The notes under the pieces: model-generated
What the model saw: the letters and a program-made list of their open reading frames with translations, nothing else
Databases searched by the model: none
Told to the model about the DNA's origin: nothing
Program-made: the position numbers and the translations under genes
In this document: positions 6,555 through 12,024 of the stretch, in pieces
Layout: every line of letters begins with the position of its first letter
Numbering within the stretch: position 1 is the first letter of the stretch
DNA from: CAZCCV01 sp964497515
GTDB taxonomy: Bacteria > Armatimonadota > UBA5829 > DTLH01
Direction of reading: 5' to 3'
DNA: 12,024 bases
Assembly (NCBI GenBank): GCA_964497515.1
Contig: CAZCCV010000049.1
Coordinates: 1-12,024, forward strand

Positions 6555-7826
6555 ATGCTGGATGCGAAAATGATCCGCGCCGAGCCTGAAAAGGTGCGTC
6601 AGGCGCTTGAAAACAGAAGAGAAGACACCGAACAATTGGACAGGTTTCTCGGATTAGACGAGGAACGGCGAAAGCTTCTAAGCACAGTGGAAGTGCTAAA
6701 GGCGGAACGCAATCGTGTTTCGGAAGCTATAGCTCGTATGAAGAAAGAGAGAGTAGATGCGGCCACTGAGATAGAGCGGATGCGAGGCGTTTCTCAAGAA
6801 ATCAAAGAGCTCGATGCCAGAGTTGCAGAGGTTGAATCTCAGACTGAAGATATCCTCCTTCGTATTCCCAACATCCCGAGTGAGACCGTACCGGTGGGGT
6901 GTGATTGCACAGACAATCCTACCCTCCGCTCCTGGGGTGAGCCGAGGCAGTTCGACTTTAAACCTAAGCTGCATTGGGACCTTGCGAAGTCGCTGGATAT
7001 CATCGACTTTGAGCGCGGTGCAAAACTCTCCGGCAGTGGCTTCATACTCTACAAGGGTTTAGGAGCTAGGCTCGAGCGAGCGCTTATCAACTGGATGCTC
7101 GATTTGCACACTCGTGAACACGGCTATACCGAAATCGCGCCGCCGTTTCTTGTAAACAGAGCCACGATGACTGGTACCGGCCAGCTTCCGAAGTTTGAGT
7201 TCGATATGTATCGACTGCCGGATGACGATATGTTTCTGATTCCAACCGCCGAAGTGCCTGTTACCAATATCTACGATGGCGAGATTCTCGACGGGTCGGT
7301 TCTTCCGATGTATCTTACAGCTTACACTCCTTGCTTTAGACGAGAGGCCGGAGCGGCTGGAAAGGACACCAGAGGGCTCTTACGTGTCCATCAATTCGAC
7401 AAGGTCGAGATGGTGAAGCTGACCAAACCCGAAGAGTCTTACGACGAACTGGAAAAGATGGTCGACAATGCAGAGACCGTGCTTCAAAGGCTTGGTATTC
7501 CGTATAGAATCGTCCTGCTCTGCACTGGTGATATGGGTTTCAGCGCTTCAAAGACTTACGATCTTGAGATTCACGCTCCTAGCTACGGCGATTGGCTCGA
7601 AGTCTCCTCCTGCAGCAACTGCGAGGACTTCCAGGCGCGCCGGGGAAACATTCGGTTTAGAAGAGAACAGGGGGCGAAACCCGAGTTTGTGCATACTCTA
7701 AACGGCTCCGGAGTTGCACTTCCGAGACTGGTTGTCTCTATTATGGAAAACTATCAACAAGAGGATGGATCAATCGCGGTGCCCGAAGTGCTGCGGCCTT
7801 ACATTGGTGTGGATACCATCAGTTAG
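6555..7826 (+). CDS. serS: Seryl-tRNA synthetase
   Basis: This class II synthetase charges tRNA-Ser (and tRNA-Sec) with serine. The 423-residue protein matches the usual bacterial length. An N-terminal helical arm (about 27-104) forms the antiparallel coiled coil that grips the tRNA long variable arm. The core carries TAEVP (231-235) for serine recognition, motif 2 FRREAG (261-266) running to RVHQFDKVE (277-285), and motif 3 NGSGVALPRL (383-392) continuing to ENYQ (398-401). GGAG (6545-6548) lies 6 bases before ATG. It follows manB closely and no T-box leader or promoter is evident in the 37-base gap, so it likely shares the manB transcript. A clear terminator follows. Confidence 0.98.
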   Translation: MLDAKMIRAEPEKVRQALENRREDTEQLDRFLGLDEERRKLLSTVEVLKAERNRVSEAIARMKKERVDAATEIERMRGVSQEIKELDARVAEVESQTEDILLRIPNIPSETVPVGCDCTDNPTLRSWGEPRQFDFKPKLHWDLAKSLDIIDFERGAKLSGSGFILYKGLGARLERALINWMLDLHTREHGYTEIAPPFLVNRATMTGTGQLPKFEFDMYRLPDDDMFLIPTAEVPVTNIYDGEILDGSVLPMYLTAYTPCFRREAGAAGKDTRGLLRVHQFDKVEMVKLTKPEESYDELEKMVDNAETVLQRLGIPYRIVLLCTGDMGFSASKTYDLEIHAPSYGDWLEVSSCSNCEDFQARRGNIRFRREQGAKPEFVHTLNGSGVALPRLVVSIMENYQQEDGSIAVPEVLRPYIGVDTIS

Positions 7827-7837
7827 ATATAATTAGA

Positions 7838-7872
7838 GGGATCGATTGGCACAAGCCCGTCGATCCCCTTTT
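7838..7872 (+). terminator. Intrinsic terminator of manB-serS
   Basis: GGGATCGA (7838-7845) and TCGATCCC (7860-7867) form a perfect 8-bp stem with a 14-base loop, followed by C and TTTT (7869-7872). It starts 12 bases after the serS stop. Read on the other strand it lies just beyond the end of the convergent porV-like gene, with an AT-rich but weaker tail, so it may serve both. Confidence 0.8.
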
Positions 7873-7879
7873 GCTTCAA

Positions 7880-8755
7880 TTAGAACCCCATTGTAACGCT
7901 CGTGAAAACAGTGTTGATGTCGCCGACCATAGCGGTTACATCCAAAGAGACATCTCGAGCGTTTCCGATTCCCGGACTCTTGAACTCCTTGCCAAATCCA
8001 AAAGTGGCAGCGCGTCCGCTGTCAAGTCCTAGCCCGTAGTAACCTGCTCTTACAGTCCAATCTCCCGGCAGGAGTCTCTCGTAACCGATTCTGAGTGATC
8101 TCCAGTTCGCATCGCCTGTAGCATCGTACAGTTCCAATGATACAATGGTGCTCCGGTCAGGGCGATACGCACATCCGGGTCTGAAGTTGGCTGACCACTG
8201 CGCAACCGTCGTTCCAGAATCGGTAGTCTTTGGTTCGTTGGCATTTTGAATCAGTAACCCAGCAGTCCATTTGGGATCTATCTTGTGGAGCAATCCAATA
8301 TCGAACGCTAAATCGGTTTTAAGTCCTGGGTATGAGTTTGTTATCGACCTGACATTCAAGCCGATTGATGTTTCAGGGTTCATCTGATAGGCGAGCGACA
8401 GCCAGTACCAGTTCTCTTCATCAAATATATCAGTAGAAAGCGCCAGATGGTCGCTGATCCACGATAACCCGATTGCTGCACCTCTGCCTATTGGTGCTGA
8501 CAGGCTGACATAATCCTGATAGTTGATATCATCGCGATTTATCGTCGTGCGCATATACGTCGTAGTAAGACCTTTGAGCTGAGTAAGCCCCGCTGGGTTC
8601 CAATAGGTAGTGTTGGCATCATCAGCAAGTCCGGTGAAGGCTCCTCCCATAGCAAGAGGTCTGGCACCGACACATCCGAATGCGGCACCAGCCAATACCA
8701 GTGTCAGCATGCAGGCTACAGACACGGCGATTCGAAATGACAATCCGTTAGACAT
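7880..8755 (-). CDS. PorV/PorQ-like outer-membrane beta-barrel protein (UPF0164/FadL superfamily)
   Basis: The 291-residue protein begins with a signal peptide (about residues 1-29: charged start, then a hydrophobic run VSVACMLTLVLAGAAFG). It is followed by the family signature GARPLAMGGAFTGLADDANTTYWNPAGL (about 30-57). The rest alternates polar and hydrophobic residues in beta-strand style, and the chain ends VTMGF, where the terminal Phe fits the Bam insertion signal. Related proteins include PorV of the type IX secretion system, but similar barrels occur in phyla without that system and no other type IX gene is here. ATG 8755 is chosen because GGAGG (8769-8765) lies 9 bases upstream and this start begins a clean signal peptide; an upstream in-frame ATG at 8797 adds 14 implausible residues. 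Fold is fairly sure, function unknown. Confidence 0.85.
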   Translation of the reverse strand: MSNGLSFRIAVSVACMLTLVLAGAAFGCVGARPLAMGGAFTGLADDANTTYWNPAGLTQLKGLTTTYMRTTINRDDINYQDYVSLSAPIGRGAAIGLSWISDHLALSTDIFDEENWYWLSLAYQMNPETSIGLNVRSITNSYPGLKTDLAFDIGLLHKIDPKWTAGLLIQNANEPKTTDSGTTVAQWSANFRPGCAYRPDRSTIVSLELYDATGDANWRSLRIGYERLLPGDWTVRAGYYGLGLDSGRAATFGFGKEFKSPGIGNARDVSLDVTAMVGDINTVFTSVTMGF

Positions 8756-8857
8756 CCCTTCCATCCTCCACGTTCGCGCCAGTTGAGCTCGAAACATATC
8801 TTCTGCATCAGTTACGATGAACGAGCAGTGGAGGCAACCAGCATTACGAACTCATCT

Positions 8858-8888
8858 ATAATAAGCTAATTTGAGGTGCGATTGTCAA
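8858..8888 (-). promoter_or_regulatory. Candidate sigma-70 promoter of the porV-like gene
   Basis: On the minus strand a perfect TTGACA (8888-8883) is followed by TATTAT (8863-8858, 5 of 6) after 19 bases, slightly longer than ideal. The leader to ATG 8755 would be about 95 bases. It starts just after the rhomboid gene stop, and no terminator is visible between that gene and this promoter, so read-through is possible. Confidence 0.5.
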
Positions 8889-8894
8889 GGTGAT

Positions 8895-10118
8895 TTAAGA
8901 CTTGCCTTCGGGGTGTGTATCTGTTGTGATTTCCTGGCTGATTTGGTCGGCAATATACATCCAACTGGAATTAGGGTAGTCCAATCGAAACTGTTCTACG
9001 ATATCTGCAGCTAGTTCTGGGTTATTAGCTCGAAGCAAGGCGAGTTGGGCAGCTTTGAGTGCGGCCATTTCTCCCTCGGGTTTGCCGTGGGCAGTCCTGA
9101 TAAGGTTGCCGAATATTCTGGATGCATCCTCATAGCTTCCGAGCATTTCCATGCTCGATGCGAATCGGAACAGGGCGTGGTCATCGAGCGACTCTTCCTG
9201 CCAAAACAACATCGCTTCATTAAGTGTCCTTAGAGCCTCATCGCGTATCCCTCGTTTGCGGTAGAGCTCAATGGCTTGAATGTAATAGTCGATGGAGCGC
9301 TGTTTATCCTGCAAATGAGCCCAGACGCGTCCGAGCTCACCGATGGCGAATGGGTCATCCGGATTTGCATCTCTTAGAAGTCGGAAGCGCTGGGCAACGT
9401 CTAGCAGAGTCTTTCTGCGCTGTGCACCAGTGCCAAGCCATTTGGAGCTCTCCTGCACCGATGTAAGCAGCCACGCAAGTGCCATTCCGAAGACAAACCC
9501 GCCTATGTGCGACCAATAGCCTACATAGCGAAAATTGAATGGGCCAATTGTGCCTGTTGGCTCGACTATGGCAATCGCGCCAAAAATCGCCTGCACAAAG
9601 AACCATCCGAGAATCAAGTGAATCGTGGGAATTTCCAGTTTTCCAACCCGAACGTTTTCCTGACTGAATCTTATAATGTACATTCCCATCACGCCTGCTA
9701 CAGCGCCAGAGGCTCCGACCATAGGGGTGCGCATAATCCCGGGAATGAATGCAAATGCTATAGCTACGTGAGCGACAGATGCAACAAACCCACTGAACAT
9801 ATAAAAAATGAGCATAAACAGCGGGCCAATCGACTTTTCGACTTTTCGACCGAAGAGCCACAAGAAAATGATGTTTGTTGCAAGGTGAAGAGGGTCGAAA
9901 TGAAGGAATATTCCTGACAATAAGCCTAGAATCGATCCGCCGTCGGGCAGTACACCGTACCGGTTTGCCAGATCGACTCTATCCCCTGGCATCGACCCAA
10001 CAAATAGCAGCAAATTCAGGCCGATGAGACTATAGGTTGCGACAGCTACGTCCTGAGTCTGTGTCACAGCGTCTTTGGTGCTAGAGTTGCCCATGTAGGT
10101 CTTTTGGTCCATAATCAC
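8895..10118 (-). CDS. Rhomboid-family intramembrane serine protease with C-terminal TPR-like domain
   Basis: Rhomboids cut transmembrane helices within the lipid bilayer. In this 407-residue product the first helix is about 25-43. HLATN (78-82) in the second supplies the His and Asn of the oxyanion region. The catalytic serine is in GASG (135-138, Ser137) and the partner in SHIGG (His204), so the Ser-His dyad is intact. Helices end near residue 220. About 185 soluble residues follow, with repeated helix pairs of TPR type (for example FAIGELGRVWAHLQDKQRSI and a SYEDASRIFGNL-like repeat), a likely cytoplasmic protein-binding tail. I prefer GTG 10118: GAAAGG (10130-10125) lies 6 bases upstream. 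ATG 10142 overlaps the candidate -10 element; ATG 10112 is another option. Family and domain order are secure; substrate unknown. Confidence 0.9.
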   Translation of the reverse strand: MIMDQKTYMGNSSTKDAVTQTQDVAVATYSLIGLNLLLFVGSMPGDRVDLANRYGVLPDGGSILGLLSGIFLHFDPLHLATNIIFLWLFGRKVEKSIGPLFMLIFYMFSGFVASVAHVAIAFAFIPGIMRTPMVGASGAVAGVMGMYIIRFSQENVRVGKLEIPTIHLILGWFFVQAIFGAIAIVEPTGTIGPFNFRYVGYWSHIGGFVFGMALAWLLTSVQESSKWLGTGAQRRKTLLDVAQRFRLLRDANPDDPFAIGELGRVWAHLQDKQRSIDYYIQAIELYRKRGIRDEALRTLNEAMLFWQEESLDDHALFRFASSMEMLGSYEDASRIFGNLIRTAHGKPEGEMAALKAAQLALLRANNPELAADIVEQFRLDYPNSSWMYIADQISQEITTDTHPEGKS

Positions 10119-10140
10119 CAAGAACCTTTCGGTAAATGCC

Positions 10141-10169
10141 ATTATACAGCCGTATCTAAGGATAAGCAA
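10141..10169 (-). promoter_or_regulatory. Candidate promoter of the rhomboid gene
   Basis: On the minus strand TTGCTT (10169-10164, 3 of 6) and TATAAT (10146-10141, 6 of 6) are 17 bases apart. Transcription would start near 10134, just upstream of GAAAGG and GTG 10118. This makes ATG 10142 and the frame opening at 10169 unlikely starts. Two 8-bp palindromes, ACTGCAGT (10173-10180) and GAGGCCTC (10209-10216), lie upstream in the divergent region. Confidence 0.45.
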
Positions 10170-10233
10170 ACGACTGCAGTTCCCCAGTGTCTGCTTTGAG
10201 TTTCCTGAGAGGCCTCGTTACAGAAAACCAGCG

Positions 10234-10260
10234 TTGTCTTTAGGTGCAATATCCTATACT
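10234..10260 (+). promoter_or_regulatory. Weak promoter candidate for the NamZ-like gene
   Basis: TATACT (10255-10260) matches 5 of 6 bases of the -10 consensus. TTGTCT (10234-10239) could be a -35 but only at a short 15-base spacing. The predicted start near 10267 would fall only a few bases before ATG 10271, which has no ribosome site, so the mRNA might be leaderless or nearly so. Confidence 0.3.
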
Positions 10261-10270
10261 ATCAACACTG

Positions 10271-11437
10271 ATGAGTAAGGTTGAAGTCCAGCCAGGGATA
10301 GTTACGCTGCTAAATGGGCGAGCGCGGTTGTTAGATTCTGACAGCATCGGGTTAGTAACCAACCAGAGTGCTGTAAACCCATCACTTGTGCACACCCTCG
10401 ACTTGCTCCTCGATGCAGGTGCCAATGTTAAGGCGCTCTTCAGTCCGGAGCACGGCATACGCGGTGATACTGTAGAAGGCGAAAAGGTGCTCTCTACGGT
10501 CGATAGCGTTACTGGTCTCCCTGTCCACAGCCTTTACGGTAACACTCGTCGTCCATCTCCTGACATACTTGCGAATCTTGATACCCTAATCTTTGATATT
10601 CAGGATGTCGGAGCTCGTTTCTACACATACACATCTACCCTGGCCCATTGTATGCAGGCGTGCGGTGCTGCGGGCAACCGTTTTGTAGTTCTCGATCGAC
10701 CCAACCCACTTGGCGGTAGGCTGATAGAAGGCCCCGTATTAAACGCAGAGTTTGCATCGTTTGTTGGGCTTTACTCAATTCCGATTCGGTATGGCCTGAC
10801 AATAGGCGAGCTTGCACTTATGATTTGCAGGGTGTTCGGTGTAGATGTCGATTTGCAGGTTATACCGTTAACTGGCTGGCAACGGAATATGTTTTTTGAA
10901 GACACCGGACTGCCGTGGGTAGCACCGTCTCCCAATATGCTATCGCCTAAGACGGCCGAATTATATCCCGGAACGTGTTTGATGGAAGGGACAAACGTCT
11001 CCGAGGGCAGGGGAACTGATCAGCCATTCGAAATGATTGGTGCTCCGTGGATAGACGGTACCGCTTTGGCCGCCAAACTTGCGGATGCGCAGTTGCCCGG
11101 AGTTGAGTTTCTCCCAGCGGCCTTCGTTCCATCAAGATCCAAATATTCAGGCGACCTCTGTTTCGGAGCAAAGCTGAATGTATTAGACAGGCAGACATTC
11201 AGACCTGTACTAACAGGGCTTAAAATCATCGAGATTATTCGACGCCTGCACCCCGCAAATTTTGTATTTGATCCCCCAGGCGACGATGGAAGATTCTTCT
11301 TCGACCTTCTTGCAGGTTCAGACGAACTGCGTATTTCGATTGAGAACGGAATACCTGCTGAAGTCATTGCTGAGGGTTGGCACACACAACAAAGGGAGTT
11401 TCTATTAGAGCAAGGTCGCTGTCTTTTGTACGGTTGA
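10271..11437 (+). CDS. namZ: NamZ-like exo-beta-N-acetylmuramidase (DUF1343, GH171)
   Basis: Characterised members remove terminal N-acetylmuramic acid from peptidoglycan fragments in wall recycling. The 388-residue protein carries the DUF1343 hallmarks: GLVTNQSAV (27-35), FSPEHGIRG (57-65) with a conserved Glu60 that is a plausible catalytic acid, HSLYGNTRRP (86-95), FDIQDVGARFYTY (108-120), DRPNPLGG (142-149), and PSPNMLSP (219-226) leading to MEGTNVSEGRGTDQPFE (238-254). Length suits the family. I chose ATG 10271 because GTG 10244 adds nine residues lying over the promoter-like TATACT. With either start there is no signal peptide, whereas several studied homologues are secreted, so a cytoplasmic role is inferred. 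No other recycling gene is nearby. Family assignment is secure; activity is by homology. Confidence 0.9.
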   Translation: MSKVEVQPGIVTLLNGRARLLDSDSIGLVTNQSAVNPSLVHTLDLLLDAGANVKALFSPEHGIRGDTVEGEKVLSTVDSVTGLPVHSLYGNTRRPSPDILANLDTLIFDIQDVGARFYTYTSTLAHCMQACGAAGNRFVVLDRPNPLGGRLIEGPVLNAEFASFVGLYSIPIRYGLTIGELALMICRVFGVDVDLQVIPLTGWQRNMFFEDTGLPWVAPSPNMLSPKTAELYPGTCLMEGTNVSEGRGTDQPFEMIGAPWIDGTALAAKLADAQLPGVEFLPAAFVPSRSKYSGDLCFGAKLNVLDRQTFRPVLTGLKIIEIIRRLHPANFVFDPPGDDGRFFFDLLAGSDELRISIENGIPAEVIAEGWHTQQREFLLEQGRCLLYG

Positions 11438-11474
11438 TATCGTTCTATACCCTGTAACCCATTAAAATTCGAGA

Positions 11475-11511
11475 GTTTTTCATCACATCACGTAGAGATA
11501 CGTGGAAAAAC
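11475..11511 (+). other. Bulged GAGA-tetraloop hairpin before the pseudopilin gene
   Basis: An outer stem GTTTTTC (11475-11481) / GAAAAAC (11505-11511) encloses a 7-base one-sided bulge (11482-11488). It also encloses a perfect inner stem CACGTA (11489-11494) / TACGTG (11499-11504), capped by GAGA, a GNRA-type tetraloop. It lies in the 134-base gap after the NamZ-like gene and 60 bases before the pseudopilin start. No T-run follows on the plus strand, so it is not a standard terminator. It could be a 5'-leader structure of the pseudopilin mRNA or a 3'-end structure of the upstream one. Confidence 0.45.
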
Positions 11512-11571
11512 ATATCGTGGAATAGTATCGACTGTTTGCACCAACTATTCAGTTCTGAAGGCGGGTGGGTA

Positions 11572-11946
11572 ATGCTCAGAAAAACAAGTGGCTTCACTCT
11601 GATCGAAATAATGGTGGTAATTCTAATTATCGCTCTTCTAATCTCTATGGCGCTGCCAAACTTCTTCAAGGCGCGAGAGAAATCGCGCGCAAGCACGTGT
11701 CGTGCCAATTTGAGAATGATAAGCACTGCCAAAGAGCAATGGGCTATGGACAACCGCAAAACCGGCAACGATACTCCTCAAGAGAGCGATCTGGTCAGCG
11801 TTTACATTAAGGGCAAAGATGGAAAGCTGCCCTCGTGTCCATCGGCTGGCAATTACGATATCGGAAGTGTCAATAGCTGGCCTACGTGCAGTGTGGGCAC
11901 AAATGGCACTGTAGATCCAATAGACGACCACATTTTCGCCAACTAG
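11572..11946 (+). CDS. Type II/IV pseudopilin with prepilin N-methylation motif
   Basis: The 124-residue protein starts MLRKTSG then FTLIEIMVVILIIALL. This is a short basic leader cut after Gly7, with Phe8 methylated and the conserved Glu at mature position 5 (Glu12), followed by the single hydrophobic helix to about residue 29. The next segment (AREKSR..CRANLR..STAKEQWAMD) is typical of major-pseudopilin relatives from environmental phyla. Cys89 and Cys106 in a short C-terminal region could form a disulfide, with Cys43 in the helix. ATG 11572 is chosen over the in-frame TTG at 11536 because it gives the canonical leader and has GGTG (11564-11567) close upstream. No secretion or pilus assembly genes adjoin it, so it would depend on machinery encoded elsewhere. 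A terminator follows. Confidence 0.92.
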   Translation: MLRKTSGFTLIEIMVVILIIALLISMALPNFFKAREKSRASTCRANLRMISTAKEQWAMDNRKTGNDTPQESDLVSVYIKGKDGKLPSCPSAGNYDIGSVNSWPTCSVGTNGTVDPIDDHIFAN

Positions 11947-11982
11947 GCTGCTGGCGACTATCCGTTTCTGTGTTATAGCAGA

Positions 11983-12002
11983 GGGACTATGTCCCCTTTT
12001 TT
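11983..12002 (+). terminator. Terminator-like hairpin after the pseudopilin gene
   Basis: GGGAC (11983-11987) and GTCCC (11991-11995) pair around a 3-base TAT loop, followed by C and six T residues (11997-12002). It lies 37 bases after the stop codon and would end the pseudopilin transcript. It is also part of the repeat-like block that runs to the window edge. Confidence 0.6.
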
Positions 12003-12024
12003 GCAAAGGGAAAATGTCCCCTTT
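11983..12024 (+). repeat. Possible dispersed GGGAC/GTCCC repeat, cut by the window edge
   Basis: The 11-mer ATGTCCCCTTT occurs twice (11989-11999 and 12014-12024). AAAGGG (12005-12010) can pair with CCCTTT either before it (11994-11999) or after it (12019-12024), so mutually exclusive hairpins are possible. The block resembles GTCCC-rich dispersed palindromes seen in many environmental genomes. Only its start is visible, so a dispersed nature is inferred. Confidence 0.45.

Noticed and set aside
8665..8690. Lipobox in the PorV-like signal peptide (AFGC)
   Set aside because: Phe at -2 and Ala at -3 do not fit the lipobox, and the family are barrels, not lipoproteins.
7880..8755. Type IX secretion locus
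   Set aside because: Only a PorV-like barrel is present; no other type IX component or C-terminal sorting domain is seen.
9507..9917. Plus-strand frame of 136 codons opposite the rhomboid gene
   Set aside because: It is antisense to conserved rhomboid motifs and its composition looks random.
11517..11540. Sigma-54 promoter for the pseudopilin
   Set aside because: The GG and GC landmarks are spaced wrongly (17 bases rather than 10).
11638..12006. Minus-strand frame overlapping the pseudopilin and terminator
   Set aside because: It runs through the terminator hairpin and opposes a clear prepilin signature; no supporting signals.

Overview
The window reads as ordinary chromosome of a diderm bacterium of intermediate GC (about half GC by eye). 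It carries eight or nine intact genes, with no insertion sequence, phage gene, CRISPR array, tRNA or rRNA. The diderm call rests on a PorV/PorQ-like outer-membrane barrel that ends in Phe. The lone type II/IV pseudopilin resembles the isolated pseudopilins common in Armatimonadota, Planctomycetota and Verrucomicrobiota. An uncultured Armatimonadota-like lineage is my best guess, held with low confidence.

Layout. The left edge holds the promoter region and gene for the DNA polymerase sliding clamp (dnaN, +). Facing it is a translationally coupled folE2-queC pair (-), the first and last steps of the GTP to preQ0 route for queuosine. Next comes a membrane GGDEF/HD-GYP protein (-) with both catalytic motifs intact. 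Across a divergent promoter region runs a probable operon of a phosphomannomutase/phosphoglucomutase gene and serS (+), closed by an intrinsic terminator. Two minus-strand genes follow: the PorV-like barrel, and upstream of it a rhomboid protease fused to a TPR-like tail. Divergent from the rhomboid gene is a NamZ-type (DUF1343, GH171) N-acetylmuramidase without a signal peptide (+). The window closes with the pseudopilin (+), its terminator, and the start of what looks like a dispersed GGGAC/GTCCC repeat.

How the genes relate. Only folE2-queC and manB-serS look like operons; the rest appear to be single transcription units. Cell-envelope themes recur (sugar-phosphate mutase, muramidase, outer-membrane barrel, rhomboid, pseudopilin), but the mixed orientations argue against one dedicated system. 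I did not find a convincing new multi-gene system.

The most interesting unexplained signals are in intergenic DNA. They are: a consensus promoter followed within about 30 bases by a terminator-like hairpin ahead of manB; a 13-of-14-bp hairpin straddling the dnaN stop codon; an 8-bp-arm inverted repeat upstream of folE2; a bulged GAGA-tetraloop hairpin in front of the pseudopilin; and the repeat at the right edge. Several start codons were moved inward from the longest reading frame on ribosome-binding-site or promoter evidence (dnaN, folE2, porV-like, rhomboid, namZ-like, pseudopilin).
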